Shown here piece after piece: positions 8,095 through 15,594 of a stretch of DNA of 43,496 bases (its first letter is position 1; every line of letters begins with the position of its first letter). The DNA is from CAYPCH01 sp964409165. GTDB taxonomy: Bacteria > Bacillota > Clostridia > Acetivibrionales > Acetivibrionaceae. The notes beneath the pieces are model-generated. The model was not told where the DNA came from and did no database searches. It worked only from the letters and a program-made list of their open reading frames with translations. Position numbers and translations under genes: made by a program. Location of the stretch: the NCBI GenBank assembly GCA_964409165.1, contig CAYPCH010000013.1, positions 1 through 43,496 of the forward strand, given 5' to 3'.

Positions 8095-9081
8095 ATGAGA
8101 AATTTCAGGATTGGTATTATAATTGCTCTATGTCTGTTAATGGTAACTGTAGTTGTATATAAGGTGGGTGAGTACATGGATTTGAATAAGGCAGGTCAAA
8201 CGGCCAATACAATGCCACCCCGAAACTCTGAAAAAGAGCCTGAAGCAGAGGATGACAGGTCTATAGGGAAAAATACTGAAGAAGAACAGGAAACAGTTGA
8301 TAATCAAGAAAATAAACCTGAAAATAAGATAAATATAAATATTGATGCAGACGTTTTAGAGGAGAGATTTTCGTTGCCGGAGGGTTTTGAGAAAATACCG
8401 GCAGAGGAAGGGTCTTTTGCGGCATATTTAAGAGGCTTGCCCCTAAAACCCCATGGTTCTCCTGTAAAGTATTATGACGGTACAATAAAGCAAAGGAATG
8501 CTCATGAAGCTGTCATTGATATTGATGTAGGAGACCGGGATCTTCAGCAGTGTGCTGATGCTGTAATGCGCCTTTGGGCAGAATACTTGTACGGTAAAGG
8601 CCTTTATGATAAAATTCATTTTAATTTTACCAATGGGTTCAATGCGGATTATTCAATCTGGAGGAAGGGTAACAGAATTGTCGTGGAGGGCAACAATTCA
8701 TATTGGGTAAAAAGAAACGGTCAGTCGGAAGATTATAAGAGCTTCAGACAGTATATGGATATGGTTTTTGCCTATGCAGGAACTGTTTCGCTTTCACAGG
8801 AATTGAAGAGTGTTGAGGTTGAAGATATGCAAATAGGCGATATTTTTATGAAAGGTCCTCTACCGGGACACTGTGTAATTGTAGTTGACATGGCTCAAAA
8901 CGGACAAACCGGGGAAAGACTTTTTATGTTGGCTCAAAGTTATATGCCAGCCCAAGACATACACATATTGAAGAATGAGGAAGATACATTGACAAGCCCT
9001 TGGTACAGTATTGACTTTGGTGAAACCTTGAAAACCCCTCAGTGGAGCTTTTCAAGGAACCAGCTAATGAGATTCGAGTAA
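8095..9081 (+). CDS. DUF4846 family exported protein
   Basis: A 328-residue protein. One N-terminal TM or signal anchor (residues 6-23) is followed by a Glu/Asp/Asn-rich linker to about residue 85, then a globular domain. The domain shows the DUF4846 hallmarks: RFSLPEGF, SFAAYLRGLPL, VKYYDG, AVIDIDVGDRDLQQCADA, MRLWAEYLY and PGHCVIVVDMA, ending with AQSYMPAQDIHILKN. The biochemical activity of the family is not established to my knowledge; a Cys-His pair in GHCVIV makes a hydrolase imaginable but unproven. It starts 10 bases after the M56 gene (RBS GAGGAG), so it is in the blaI operon and could be the effector of that signalling pair. Confidence 0.8.
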   Translation: MRNFRIGIIIALCLLMVTVVVYKVGEYMDLNKAGQTANTMPPRNSEKEPEAEDDRSIGKNTEEEQETVDNQENKPENKININIDADVLEERFSLPEGFEKIPAEEGSFAAYLRGLPLKPHGSPVKYYDGTIKQRNAHEAVIDIDVGDRDLQQCADAVMRLWAEYLYGKGLYDKIHFNFTNGFNADYSIWRKGNRIVVEGNNSYWVKRNGQSEDYKSFRQYMDMVFAYAGTVSLSQELKSVEVEDMQIGDIFMKGPLPGHCVIVVDMAQNGQTGERLFMLAQSYMPAQDIHILKNEEDTLTSPWYSIDFGETLKTPQWSFSRNQLMRFE

Positions 9082-9178
9082 AGGGTAAGAGGCATAGGGA
9101 CAGGCATGTTGTCCCGTCTTCTAATTTTGGTGTTTTTAGTATTCTCAAATATATAATTTTTGAAAAAAAGGAGTCGGC

Positions 9179-10114
9179 GTGATTACAACAATAGTTTTAA
9201 ATCCGGCTATTGACAAGATATATTTTGTTGATAATTTTGAAGCAGGCGAATTGTATAGGATAAAAGATACTTTTATATCCGCTGGAGGAAAGGGAATTAA
9301 TGTAGCAAGGGTTGCACGTGCTTTAGGTGAAAATGTATCATGCGTGGGGTTTAAGGCTGGAAGAACGGGCTTATGGCTTGAAGACCAGATTAGAAAACTG
9401 GGTGTTGATACACACTTTATCGAAGTGGAAGGCGAATCAAGGACAAACAATAACATTATTGACAGAGCAAGAAGGCGAGAAACTGAGCTTTTAGAGGTGG
9501 GACCTTATATACCACCGGAAGACTTGAAAAAATTCATGAAATTGTATGAAGAGCTACTTGATGAAACGGATGTTGTTGTTTGTTCAGGAGGACTTCCGCA
9601 GGGAGTAGCAACGGATATATATGGAACAATGATAGGTATGGCAAAATCCTGTAATGTAAGAGTACTGTTGGATGCAAGCGGCGAAATCCTCATGCGGGGA
9701 ATGAAAACAAAGCCTTACATGATAAAACCGAATTTAAGAGAGTTGAACATACTTTTCAATAAGAAACTATATGATATTGGTGATATTGCAAGGGCGTGCA
9801 AAGATATTACTTATTCTGGTATAGAGGTTGTAATAGCTTCATTAGGGGATAGGGGAGCTGTTATGGTTACAAAGGATAAAAGTTTATGGGCCAGAGTGCC
9901 TCAGATAAATGAGATAAATCCCATAGGCTCCGGGGATTCAATGGTTGCGGGATTTGCTTCAGGACTTTTAAGTAAATGCTCTTTGGAAGAAGCGTTTATT
10001 CTTGCATCAGCCTGTGGTGTAAACAATGCACAGCATCATGGGATAGGGGTTGTAGATAGAACTGAAGCAGATTTACTTGTAAAAAGCATACAATTGGAAA
10101 GGATACCTGTGTAG
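9179..10114 (+). CDS. PfkB family sugar kinase, probable 1-phosphofructokinase
   Basis: A 311-residue protein with a GTG start at 9179 and AAGGAG a few bases before it. It begins ITTIVLNPAIDK and has the AGGKGINVARVARALG motif of the 1-phosphofructokinase/tagatose-6-phosphate kinase branch. The C-terminal PfkB signature includes NPIGSGDSMVAGFASG with the catalytic base Asp in GSGD. Family members phosphorylate fructose-1-phosphate, tagatose-6-phosphate or 6-phosphofructose with ATP. No fructose PTS or DeoR regulator is adjacent, so FruK versus LacC cannot be decided. A weak stem GGGACA-N7-TGTCCC at 9098-9116 sits between it and the gene before, so it is likely a separate transcript. Confidence 0.82.
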   Translation: MITTIVLNPAIDKIYFVDNFEAGELYRIKDTFISAGGKGINVARVARALGENVSCVGFKAGRTGLWLEDQIRKLGVDTHFIEVEGESRTNNNIIDRARRRETELLEVGPYIPPEDLKKFMKLYEELLDETDVVVCSGGLPQGVATDIYGTMIGMAKSCNVRVLLDASGEILMRGMKTKPYMIKPNLRELNILFNKKLYDIGDIARACKDITYSGIEVVIASLGDRGAVMVTKDKSLWARVPQINEINPIGSGDSMVAGFASGLLSKCSLEEAFILASACGVNNAQHHGIGVVDRTEADLLVKSIQLERIPV

Positions 10115-10165
10115 CTGTTTAGAACTTTTACAATTTTACCTTAACTTTGCTCTAACTTTACTTTA

Positions 10166-10249
10166 CTTTAACTTTAACTTTAACTTTAACCTTAACCTTA
10201 ACCTTAACCTTAACCTTAACCTTAACCTTAACCTTAACCTTAACTTTAA
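10166..10249 (+). repeat. Telomere-like hexamer tandem array
   Basis: Fourteen perfect hexamers occur in a row: four CTTTAA, nine CCTTAA, and one CTTTAA. Less regular copies continue upstream to about 10138. It lies between the sugar kinase and the xylanase promoter. The array is entirely non-coding. Such hexamer arrays change copy number by replication slippage. Confidence 0.95.
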
Positions 10250-10341
10250 TACTTATGTTAACAGATTCTTTTGTGCTGAAATTTTTAGTTGTCGTATATT
10301 TTTCCAGTGCTTGACAGTATTAATAGAATATGAGCAAATAA

Positions 10342-10370
10342 TTGATTTACAGAGCTGGTTTTGTTACAAT
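10342..10370 (+). promoter_or_regulatory. Candidate vegetative promoter of the xylanase gene
   Basis: TTGATT (10342-10347), a 17-base spacer, then TACAAT (10365-10370). It gives a leader of about 160 bases that contains hairpin element copy C. Prediction only; alternative SigI-type promoters used by cellulosome genes cannot be excluded. Confidence 0.45.
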
Positions 10371-10392
10371 TAAAATATATATACTTATACAT

Positions 10393-10489
10393 ATTAATCA
10401 CGAAAATGATTTTACATTGAAAAAATAATTTTTGTGATGTTGTATTAAGTAAATTGGAGTGCGATGTAAAATCTTTATCGCATTCAATC
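10393..10489 (+). repeat. Dispersed hairpin element, copy C (long form)
   Basis: ATTAATCACGAAAATGATT is followed by TTACATTGAAAAAATAATT, TTTGTGATGT, then the second module GGAGTGCGATGTAAAATC...ATCGCATTCAAT. TCACGAAAA can pair with TTTTTGTGA, and GTGCGAT with ATCGCAT. It lies in the predicted 5' leader of the xylanase, 46 bases before the ATG. Confidence 0.65.
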
Positions 10490-10534
10490 TAACTTACTTA
10501 ATTATTAAGTTATATTTAAGAGGGAGGAAAAAGT

Positions 10535-12169
10535 ATGAACGTGTTGAAAAAATTTAAGAAAAGCATTGCCATTGGAGTGGCTATTTCTTGTCTGGTTTTC
10601 ACAATTATAAGTGTTAATGCCGGACTAGCCAGAAATAGTCAAAAGTTTCTTGGGCAGATTATTGCATCGAGAGTTCCTGCAAATTTTTCTAATTACTGGA
10701 ATCAGGTTACACCAGAGAATGCAACCAAATGGGGTTCGGTTGAGTCAACTCGTGACAGCATGAACTGGGGTCAAGCTGATGAGGCATATAATTATGCCAA
10801 AGACAACGGTTACAAGTTTAGGTTTCATACACTTGTATGGGGAAGTCAAGAGCCGAATTGGGTAAAAGAACTTCCAGCTACTCAACAAAAGGCGCAAGTA
10901 GAAGAATGGATTGCGGCTGCCGGTGTGAGATACAAGGATGCTGAATTTGTAGACGTTGTAAATGAACCTTTGCATGCACCGCCTTCTTTTAAGAATGCTA
11001 TTGGAGGAGACGGTTCTACAGGCTGGGATTGGGTTGTATGGTCCTTCGAGCAAGCAAGAAAAGCTTTTCCAAATTCCGAATTACATATAAATGACTATGG
11101 AATAATAAGTGATCCTAACGCAGCATCTCAATATGTAAGAATTATAAATATATTAAAGGATAAAGGATTGGTAGACGGGATAGGAATACAGTGTCACCAG
11201 TTTAATATGGATAATGTCAGCACAAGTACAATGAAGAGTGTATTGAATACATTGGCAGCAACAGGATTGCCTATATATGTGACTGAGCTTGACATGACAG
11301 GTGATGACAATACGCAGCTTCAAAGATATAAGGAAAAATTCCCGGTGTTATGGGAGCATTCAGCTGTCAAAGGTATAACTGTATGGGGATGGTTGGAAGG
11401 ACAAACATGGAAAGATAATACTCACTTAGTTACTTCAGCAGGCAAGGAACGTCCTGCCCTTCAGTGGTTGAAAGAATATTTGGGAGGACCTGTAGTTACC
11501 TTTACACCTCAGCCAACTTCAACACCGAGACCTATAGGACCAAGAAGCGCTTATTCCAAATTGGAAGCTGAGGAATTTAACAGCATGAACTCTGCATCCA
11601 TTGAGGAGATAGAAGCTCCTGAAGGTGGAATCGGTATTGGCTATATTGAAAAAGGAAACTATATGGTATATAACGATATAGACTTTGGAACAGGAGCAAC
11701 TTCATTCACGGCGTTTCTTGCTTGTAAAGCTGATACAACTACCAATATTGAAATAAGAGTAAACGGTGAATCGGGCACACTTCTAGGAACAATGGCAGTT
11801 AATAACACAGGAGAATGGAGTGCTTTCCGTGAGCAGACCGTTAATATCAACCGTATTACAGGACAAAATGATCTGTACCTTAAGTTTACAGGTCCTGTGA
11901 ATATTGACTGGTTTACATTTGCGGGAGGAACCAGTACGCTTCCTACGCCTACACCGACACAACGCCCAACTGGAACTTTAGGTGATTTGAATAATGATGG
12001 ATTCGTTGATTCTACAGATTATGCGTTATTAAAAAGGCATATACTCGGTACTGCTACGCTTACCGGAACTGCTCTATCGAATGCTGATGTGAACAAGGAC
12101 GGAAATGCAGACTCTACCGACTATGCATTAATCAAAAGGTATATACTTGGAACTATCAATTCATTCTGA
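10535..12169 (+). CDS. Cellulosomal GH10 endo-xylanase (GH10-CBM6-dockerin I)
   Basis: A 544-residue secreted enzyme. The signal peptide covers about residues 1-32. The GH10 barrel spans about 33-325, with the acid/base Glu144 in DVVNEPLH and nucleophile Glu251 in YVTELDM; WGS and QCHQFN also match the family. After a Thr/Pro linker, a CBM6-type beta-sandwich lies at about 337-465 (YSKLEAEEFN to IDWFTFAGG). A PTPTPT linker leads to a type I dockerin (482-544) with two calcium loops (DLNNDGFVDSTDYALLKRHIL and a second DVNKDG copy). Ser-Thr at the recognition positions of both repeats is the thermocellus-type cohesin specificity. It hydrolyses beta-1,4-xylan in the cellulosome. RBS GGGAGG precedes the ATG; a strong terminator follows. 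Confidence 0.97.
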   Translation: MNVLKKFKKSIAIGVAISCLVFTIISVNAGLARNSQKFLGQIIASRVPANFSNYWNQVTPENATKWGSVESTRDSMNWGQADEAYNYAKDNGYKFRFHTLVWGSQEPNWVKELPATQQKAQVEEWIAAAGVRYKDAEFVDVVNEPLHAPPSFKNAIGGDGSTGWDWVVWSFEQARKAFPNSELHINDYGIISDPNAASQYVRIINILKDKGLVDGIGIQCHQFNMDNVSTSTMKSVLNTLAATGLPIYVTELDMTGDDNTQLQRYKEKFPVLWEHSAVKGITVWGWLEGQTWKDNTHLVTSAGKERPALQWLKEYLGGPVVTFTPQPTSTPRPIGPRSAYSKLEAEEFNSMNSASIEEIEAPEGGIGIGYIEKGNYMVYNDIDFGTGATSFTAFLACKADTTTNIEIRVNGESGTLLGTMAVNNTGEWSAFREQTVNINRITGQNDLYLKFTGPVNIDWFTFAGGTSTLPTPTPTQRPTGTLGDLNNDGFVDSTDYALLKRHILGTATLTGTALSNADVNKDGNADSTDYALIKRYILGTINSF

Positions 12170-12204
12170 TAGAACCATCATAGTAAAAAGTTTCAATTAA
12201 CTTA

Positions 12205-12240
12205 AAAAAGGGAGCGGCAGACTATTGCCGTTCCCTTTTT
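12205..12240 (+). terminator. Rho-independent terminator of the xylanase gene
   Basis: A-run plus GGGAGCGGCA pairs with TGCCGTTCCC around a 6-base loop and is followed directly by TTTTT. The A and T runs extend the pairing, so the structure may also stop transcripts from the other side. Confidence 0.9.
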
Positions 12241-12310
12241 AGAGCCATTTCCTGAAAGGAAATCCGGCAAAAAGCTTTGGGACTTACATCTCGAAGCTTT
12301 TTGTTTGCTC
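12241..12310 (+). repeat. 70-bp hairpin repeat, copy 1
   Basis: Starts AGAGCCATTTCCTGAAAGG. It contains two hairpins: ATTTCC-TGAAA-GGAAAT, and CAAAAAGCTT paired with AAGCTTTTTG around a 16-base loop. A second copy in the opposite orientation lies at 29412-29479, with the first 35 bases nearly identical. This copy lies between the xylanase terminator and the thiamine operon promoter. Confidence 0.8.
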
Positions 12311-12318
12311 TACGCTTC

Positions 12319-12347
12319 TTGTCTTTTAATCAATACTATGCTATTAT
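12319..12347 (+). promoter_or_regulatory. Candidate promoter of the thiamine transport operon
   Basis: TTGTCT (12319-12324), a 17-base spacer, TATTAT (12342-12347), located about 20 bases before the riboswitch. It fits a housekeeping sigma-A promoter. Confidence 0.55.
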
Positions 12348-12369
12348 TAATGCAAACTTAATATATATA

Positions 12370-12452
12370 TACAGGGGTGCTGGCATTGCCGGCTGAGAGT
12401 TGGATATTTCCACAACCCTTAACCTGATCTGGATAATGCCAGCGTAGGGAGT
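12370..12452 (+). promoter_or_regulatory. TPP riboswitch (THI element)
   Basis: All conserved TPP aptamer parts are present in order: GGGGTGC, GGCTGAGA (the pyrimidine-sensing CUGAGA), ACCCTT, AACCTGATCTGGATAATGCCAGCG and TAGGGA closing the outer stem. A terminator hairpin follows at 12467. Under high thiamine pyrophosphate the operon downstream (four genes, 12561-15445) should be shut off by premature termination. Confidence 0.96.
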
Positions 12453-12466
12453 GAGTAAACAATATG

Positions 12467-12491
12467 TTACCGCCTATGTTGGGCGGTTTTG
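12467..12491 (+). terminator. Expression-platform terminator of the TPP riboswitch
   Basis: ACCGCC (12467-12472) pairs with GGCGGT (12480-12485) around TATGTTG, followed by TTTGTT. Six GC-rich pairs with a short T tract, lying between aptamer and first gene, fit an intrinsic terminator controlled by the aptamer. Confidence 0.8.
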
Positions 12492-12560
12492 TTAATGTTA
12501 AGGAAATTATGGTTGTTTTATTTTTCTTGACGTGCAGTATTTTTGAAAGGAGGATTTGAA

Positions 12561-12848
12561 ATGGCAACTGTCAATGTTTCGTTGCAGGTTATTCCGAATG
12601 TACCCGAAGATAGGATTTATTCGGTTGTAGACAAGGTTATTAAACTCATACATGAAAGCGGAGTCAAATATGAAGTAGGTCCAATGGAAACTACAATGGA
12701 GGGGGAGCTTGACACTCTTCTGGGCATTGTGAAAAAGGCTCAGGAAATCTGTGTTTCAGAAGGTGCAAGAAGGGTCGTATCGGTAGTTAAGATTGACTAT
12801 AAAGAGGAAGGCGTGACCATGGATGAAAAGATTTCAAAATACAGGTAA
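12561..12848 (+). CDS. Thiamine-binding protein, MTH1187/YkoF-like
   Basis: A 95-residue single-domain ferredoxin-fold protein beginning ATVNVSLQVIPNVPEDRIYSVVDKVI, with GVKYEVGPMETTMEG in the middle, the pattern of the MTH1187 (PF01910) family. AGGAGG at 12549-12554 places the start at 12561 rather than the in-frame ATG at 12543. Family members bind thiamine or its hydroxymethylpyrimidine in the cytoplasm and are often co-encoded with ThiXYZ/YkoEDC transporters. It is the first gene behind the TPP riboswitch and its end overlaps the permease start by 26 bases, implying translational coupling. Confidence 0.88.
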   Translation: MATVNVSLQVIPNVPEDRIYSVVDKVIKLIHESGVKYEVGPMETTMEGELDTLLGIVKKAQEICVSEGARRVVSVVKIDYKEEGVTMDEKISKYR

Positions 12849-13584
12849 TCCAGTTTATCCATCCATAGCCTTTATTGCTTTTATTCTACTCTGGGAGTTG
12901 GTTGTAAAAACTAACAATATAAAGGAATACATATTGCCTTCGCCTTCAGCTGTTCTCAATGAATTTATTAATTCACGAGAGCTCCTGATGTATCATTCTG
13001 TGACAACAGTAACGGAAACCTTTATGGGATTTATTTATGGGATAATACTGGCAGTCTTGCTCTCTGTAGTTATGAGCAATGTAAGACTTATTCGGAATAT
13101 TTTTTATCCTTTTATGTTTCTTTCGCAAACTTTGCCCATAGTTGTAATTGCTCCCTTGATTACAATATGGTTTGGAATAGGAATTGTGTCAAAGTTAATA
13201 ATATGTATTCTGGTAGTATTTTTTCCAGTAGCATTGAATCTTACCGAAGGACTGGATTCTTATGACAGAGACCTTGAGGAACTATTAAAATGCATGAATG
13301 CAGGGAAATTGCAGATATTTATGAAATTAAAACTTCCTTCGGCTCTGGTTCACTTCTTTTCAGGACTTAAGATAGCCGCAGCCTATGCTGTAATGGGTGC
13401 GATTATGTCCGAATGGACGGGAGCTGAAAGAGGACTTGGCATTTTCCTTACGCGGTCTATGAAGTCTTTCAGGACGGCTGCAATGTTTGCCGATATAGCC
13501 CTGATTTCCGCCTTCAGCGTTTTACTTTTTATACTTATACTTTTTATTGAAAAGAAAACAATCAAATGGAATTTGAAAGGATGA
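12823..13584 (+). CDS. thiX: ABC transporter permease for thiamine precursor, ThiX-like
   Basis: A 253-residue integral membrane protein with about six TM helices (15-33, 65-90, 100-125, 130-150, 185-205, 225-245). The cytoplasmic EAA-type loop is CMNAGKLQIFMKLKLPSAL. This is the SsuC/TauC/ThiX family. It overlaps the preceding thiamine-binding gene and is followed by the matching substrate-binding protein. The riboswitch and ThiY-like partner mark the substrate as a thiamine precursor such as a formylaminopyrimidine or HMP rather than sulfonate. Together with ThiY and ThiZ it forms an importer. Confidence 0.9.
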   Translation: MKRFQNTGNPVYPSIAFIAFILLWELVVKTNNIKEYILPSPSAVLNEFINSRELLMYHSVTTVTETFMGFIYGIILAVLLSVVMSNVRLIRNIFYPFMFLSQTLPIVVIAPLITIWFGIGIVSKLIICILVVFFPVALNLTEGLDSYDRDLEELLKCMNAGKLQIFMKLKLPSALVHFFSGLKIAAAYAVMGAIMSEWTGAERGLGIFLTRSMKSFRTAAMFADIALISAFSVLLFILILFIEKKTIKWNLKG

Positions 13585-13589
13585 GTAGC

Positions 13590-14624
13590 ATGAAAAAGAA
13601 TTTATTAGCACTATTTTTATGTACAATATTGGTATTTGCTTCTGCTATGGGCTGTAGCACAAAAAACGGAATTTCAACTCCAGAGGATGAAATCCCCTCA
13701 GCTATGGGTGACAAAAAACTTACCAAAGTCAATTTCGTTCTTGACTGGGTTCCGAATACAAATCACACCGGAATCTATGTTGCAAAAGACAAGGGCTTTT
13801 TTGAGGAGGAGGGGCTTGATGTTACTATTATTCAACCTGGCGAATCTTCAGCAGATCAACTTGTAGCGGCAAATACAGCACAGTTCGGAATAAGCTACCA
13901 GGAAGGTGTTACCTTCGCAAGAGCCGCCGGTATACCTTTAGTATCAATTGCGGCTGTAATACAGCATAATACATCAGGTTTTGGTTCGGTAAAAGATAAA
14001 GGAATACTGTCTCCAAAGGACTTTGAAGGTAAAAAGTACGGTGGCTGGGGTTCGGAAGTGGAAGCCGCAATGGTCAAACAGGTGGTTAAAGATGCAGGAG
14101 GAGACCCGGATAAAGTTGAAATTCTTACGACAGGCACATCTGACTTTTTGCAGGCAAGTGAGTTGGGACAAATTGATTTTGCGTGGATATTTGAGGGTTG
14201 GGACTTCATAAATGCATCAAACAAGGGTGTTGAAATCAACTATATTGATCTTGGAGAGCTTTCGGACATTTTTGACTACTACACACCTGTAATTGTCACA
14301 AATGAAGACAACATAAAAAATAAGCCTGAACTGGTCGGGAAGTTCACGAAAGCCGCTGTAAAAGGCTATCAGTTTGCGATTGAAAATCCGGAAGAAGCAG
14401 CAGAATGCTTGTTAAAACTGGCGCCGGAGCTGGATAGGGAGCTTGTGGTAAAGAGCCAGAAGTTTCTTGCATTAAAGTATCAGGATGACGCTCCTTACTG
14501 GGGAATGCAGAAAAAGGAAGTATGGGAAAGATATATGAAGTGGCTTTTTGACAATAACTTTATTGATATGCAAATTGATGTGGAAAAGGCTTTCACAAAT
14601 GACTTTTTGCAGGTAAGCAAATAA
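13590..14624 (+). CDS. thiY: Lipoprotein substrate-binding protein, ThiY/NMT1-like
   Basis: The start at 13590 is chosen because GAAAGGA lies 9 bases before it and it begins the lipoprotein signal peptide directly; the open frame extends to 13566. Residues 1-19 are a signal with the lipobox ending SAMGC. The mature part is the NMT1/THI5-like periplasmic-binding fold (KVNFVLDWVPNTNHTGIYVAKDKGFF, SYQEGVTFARA, GWDFIN). This family binds N-formyl-4-amino-5-aminomethyl-2-methylpyrimidine, a thiamine degradation product. It overlaps the permease end only if the upstream ATG is used. The ATPase gene follows after 68 bases. Confidence 0.9.
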   Translation: MKKNLLALFLCTILVFASAMGCSTKNGISTPEDEIPSAMGDKKLTKVNFVLDWVPNTNHTGIYVAKDKGFFEEEGLDVTIIQPGESSADQLVAANTAQFGISYQEGVTFARAAGIPLVSIAAVIQHNTSGFGSVKDKGILSPKDFEGKKYGGWGSEVEAAMVKQVVKDAGGDPDKVEILTTGTSDFLQASELGQIDFAWIFEGWDFINASNKGVEINYIDLGELSDIFDYYTPVIVTNEDNIKNKPELVGKFTKAAVKGYQFAIENPEEAAECLLKLAPELDRELVVKSQKFLALKYQDDAPYWGMQKKEVWERYMKWLFDNNFIDMQIDVEKAFTNDFLQVSK

Positions 14625-14692
14625 TGTTTTGAAGTGCATTTTAACCTTTGGGAGACTGTAAATCTGTAATATTAAGAAAAACCAGGTGAATA

Positions 14693-15445
14693 ATGATAAG
14701 TAAAATTCAGATTGAAAATTTAAAAAAAACATATGTGCGTAACAAGGAAGAGCTTGAGGTTTTGGGGGATATAAGTATTACTCTCTTTGAAAACCGTTTT
14801 GTGTCCCTTATAGGACCGAGCGGTTGTGGGAAAAGTACCATATTGAGGATTTTGACAGGATTGGAAAAGGACTTTTCTGGCAAAATACTGGTAGAGGGGA
14901 CAGAACTTAAAAAATTCTCAGGTAGGTTTTGCTATATGCCCCAAAAGGATTTACTCATGCCATGGCGTACAGTATACAAAAACATTGTTCTTCCACTCGA
15001 AATCAGCGGCAAATCCGATATGGACAAAAGCCTTGAAGTAAAAAAACTTATCAGGGAGTTTGGGCTGGAAGGCTTTGAAGACTATTATCCTTCGGAAATC
15101 TCTGGCGGAATGAAGCAAAGGGCAGGATTGTTGAGAACTTTCATGATGAACAGTGATATAATGCTACTTGATGAACCTTTTGGCGCTTTGGATGCAATAA
15201 CCCGTACCAATATGCAGGAATGGTTACTCCAAGTTTTAGGGATGCATAGGAAATCTGTGCTGTTTATAACCCATGACATTGATGAAGCAATTTTTCTATC
15301 GGACAGTATATACATATTGTCCGACAGACCTGCCACTGTAGTTGAAATGATTGAGATTGAATTTCAGCGACCTAGAACGCGGGAAATGCTGTCAACACAA
15401 AAGTTTCTCGAATATAAGGATACCATATTGAAGGCACTTCTATGA
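14693..15445 (+). CDS. thiZ: ABC transporter ATPase of thiamine precursor importer, ThiZ-like
   Basis: A 250-residue ATPase with Walker A GPSGCGKST near residue 40, Q-loop PQKD, signature SGGMKQRAG, Walker B IMLLDEPFGALD and H-loop THDIDEA. It belongs to the SsuB/TauB/ThiZ branch and lacks a C-terminal regulatory extension. The ribosome binding site (CCAGGTG) is weaker than for its neighbours, and the leader is 68 bases. It provides the energy for import by ThiX and ThiY. Its stop is followed within 20 bases by a fragment of the MITE-like element, and no terminator is clear. Confidence 0.93.
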   Translation: MISKIQIENLKKTYVRNKEELEVLGDISITLFENRFVSLIGPSGCGKSTILRILTGLEKDFSGKILVEGTELKKFSGRFCYMPQKDLLMPWRTVYKNIVLPLEISGKSDMDKSLEVKKLIREFGLEGFEDYYPSEISGGMKQRAGLLRTFMMNSDIMLLDEPFGALDAITRTNMQEWLLQVLGMHRKSVLFITHDIDEAIFLSDSIYILSDRPATVVEMIEIEFQRPRTREMLSTQKFLEYKDTILKALL

Positions 15446-15462
15446 TGTTCAGATATTTTTAA

Positions 15463-15490
15463 CTCAACTTTCCCACAGTATTTATGGGCT
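15463..15490 (+). mobile_element. Remnant end of the MITE-like element
   Basis: 28 bases identical to the left end of the full element at 33207-33234 (CTCAACTTTCCCAC, then AGTATTTATGGGCT), after which similarity stops abruptly. It lacks the inverted second half and target duplication. It is thus either a truncated copy or a solo end. Confidence 0.7.
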
Positions 15491-15594
15491 ACAGGTAGTT
15501 GTGCAGTTTTTACCTGTTTACCTTCAGAGTCCTTGGATGTTACATTAATAATATGTATAACAATTTTATAAAAATACAATTTGGGGGCGGTCAT

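Noticed and set aside
9098..9116. GGGACA/TGTCCC stem as terminator of the DUF4846 gene
   Set aside because: Only six pairs and no real T-run; kept as weak mention within the sugar kinase entry.
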